Below, piece after piece: positions 63,098 to 64,000 of a stretch of 64,000 bases of DNA; position 1 is the first letter of the stretch, and each line of letters opens with the position of its first letter. The stretch is from the NCBI GenBank assembly GCA_963834445.1, contig CAWIBU010000009.1, positions 558,001 through 622,000 of the forward strand, read 5' to 3'. Made by a program: the position numbers and the translations under genes. The notes below the pieces were generated by a model. That model was not told where the DNA came from. It was given only the letters and a program-made list of their open reading frames with translations, and made no database searches. This DNA is from PALSA-350 sp963834445 (GTDB lineage: Bacteria > Acidobacteriota > Terriglobia > Terriglobales > Acidobacteriaceae).

Positions 63098-64000
63098 ATG
63101 CAGAACACAGAGAATCTGTCCCCCAACTCGACTTCTCGAGGTGTGCTTACCTTGGCATTTGGCAAGCCGCGTTTTATCGATCAGGTCAAATCACTTGGCC
63201 GGTCGATGCAGCTCCATGCGCCGCGCATCGAGACCGCCATTGTGACAGATTCAAAAGACCCGGAACTAAAGGAATTATTTACGCAGGTAATTCCTTACCG
63301 GCGCGAATTCGGCTCCAGCGTTCGGCAGAAACTACATCTCAACCTGTATTCCCCTTTCGATCAGACCCTGTTCGTGGATAGCGATTGCCTGGTACTGGGC
63401 GATCTTGAGCGATTCTGGACGGCTTTTTCCGGGCAGGCCTTTGGCGTTCCCGGCTTCGAGTTTGTAAAAAGAGGAGAAGCCGACCCCTATCTGGACGTGG
63501 ACTTCGCGCTCGACCACTTTGGCCTCGAACAGTTGCCAAAGTTTAACGGTGGAACCTACTATTTCGATAGCTCAGAGAGGGCTGCGCACTTCTTTGCCAC
63601 CGCCCGCGAGCTGCTCGCTAACTGGAAAGACCTGCGCTTCGCGGAGTTTCGCAGAGATGGGCCGGCCGACGAACCCATCATCTCCGTAGCGATGGCGATC
63701 CATGGCCTGGGTCCCACTCCCATGGGAACCGGCGGCATGTATACGCCCACCGCCTACAGCGGTCCACTACACCTCGATGTACTGAAGGGGACCTGTTCTT
63801 TTAAGAAAAAGGGCAGGATCGTGGCTCCGGAGATCATCCATTTCGCCGGGGAGTACGCTTTTTGCTATGCCTACCCTCGAGAAGCCGCCAGGCTTAACAA
63901 ATACTTCGGCGGCAAGCCCTCTTCCTTACGATTGGCCAGGGCCTATATAACCTCTCTCTTATGGCAATGCACGCGCCGCTCGCCCGGGTTGGCGACCGTG
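63098..64000 (+). CDS. GT8-like glycosyltransferase (3' partial)
   Basis: ATG 63098, preceded by AAGG; the frame is open to the end of the window (301 codons), so the stop is outside. It has features of family 8: AIVTDSKD, then QTLFVDSDCLVLGDLERFW with the DxD metal motif (DSD), a central FNGGTYYFD, and a later IHFAGEYAFCYA. It transfers a sugar from a nucleotide donor with retention of configuration. It follows the flippase after 170 bases and belongs to the same locus. Confidence 0.75.
   Translation, partial: MQNTENLSPNSTSRGVLTLAFGKPRFIDQVKSLGRSMQLHAPRIETAIVTDSKDPELKELFTQVIPYRREFGSSVRQKLHLNLYSPFDQTLFVDSDCLVLGDLERFWTAFSGQAFGVPGFEFVKRGEADPYLDVDFALDHFGLEQLPKFNGGTYYFDSSERAAHFFATARELLANWKDLRFAEFRRDGPADEPIISVAMAIHGLGPTPMGTGGMYTPTAYSGPLHLDVLKGTCSFKKKGRIVAPEIIHFAGEYAFCYAYPREAARLNKYFGGKPSSLRLARAYITSLLWQCTRRSPGLATV

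Noticed and set aside
1..64000. rRNA, tRNA and complete insertion sequences
   Set aside because: I looked for transposase-like proteins and for tRNA-like cloverleaf segments and saw none. A systematic search with a covariance model would be decisive.

Overview
The window looks like a chromosomal segment of an Acidobacteriota member, probably class Terriglobia. This is inferred from gene content and not from a marker gene: no rRNA or tRNA is visible. The pointers are an Oar-type TonB-dependent receptor with an N-terminal carboxypeptidase-regulatory-like domain, the TPR tail of a eukaryotic-like protein kinase, a DUF1800/DUF1501 pair, DUF4382/DUF5666 lipoproteins, Ig-repeat glycoside hydrolases, LssY-type beta-barrel proteins, moderately high GC, and intergenic palindromic repeats. 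The cell plan is Gram-negative (outer-membrane receptor, Wza-like exporter, barrels ending in Phe).

Layout. 1-2400: kinase/TPR tail, a secreted TPR protein and a DUF2959 lipoprotein. 2400-11000: envelope and secreted proteins (DUF4382/5666 lipoprotein, degenerate M24 peptidase homologue, GH44 glycoside hydrolase, unknown secreted protein, small lipoprotein). 11100-18300 (minus strand): a catabolic gene run reading bicupin, amidohydrolase, ABM-fold protein, NCS1 permease, bicupin, sugar porter, BadF-type sugar kinase, with an IclR-like palindrome in front. 18785-29880: IclR regulator, divergent TonB receptor, secreted metallo-beta-lactamase-fold protein, then a galactonate-type (De Ley-Doudoroff) module: dgoK, dgoA, a Tat-signal enolase-superfamily dehydratase, a third bicupin, a second ABM-fold protein and an MFS sugar-acid transporter. 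29930-30490: a repeat island with a small palindromic insertion. 30550-32730: SIS isomerase and Gfo/Idh/MocA oxidoreductase. 32829-40721: LssY/barrel protein, two related histidine kinases, STAS protein, and a class D sortase overlapping a substrate-like protein with an LPQTA sorting signal. 41149-45400: DUF1800/DUF1501. 45564-48843: PhyH dioxygenase and metY-metX, preceded by a candidate Cys-codon attenuator. 49282-50850: second TPR paralogue and a SelL/Prx-like protein. 51151-64000: an exopolysaccharide locus (GT11, GT26, GT4, two GT2, Wza-like, Wzc-like, Wzy/ligase-like, Wzx-like, GT8-like running off the edge).

The two carbon-acquisition clusters share two unusual parts, a secreted bicupin and an ABM-fold protein. 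They also share a 14-base motif upstream. With the exported dehydratase, this suggests a sugar-acid pathway that partly runs outside the cytoplasm under IclR control. This pathway, the sortase/LPQTA pair and the metYX leader are the three systems most worth testing.
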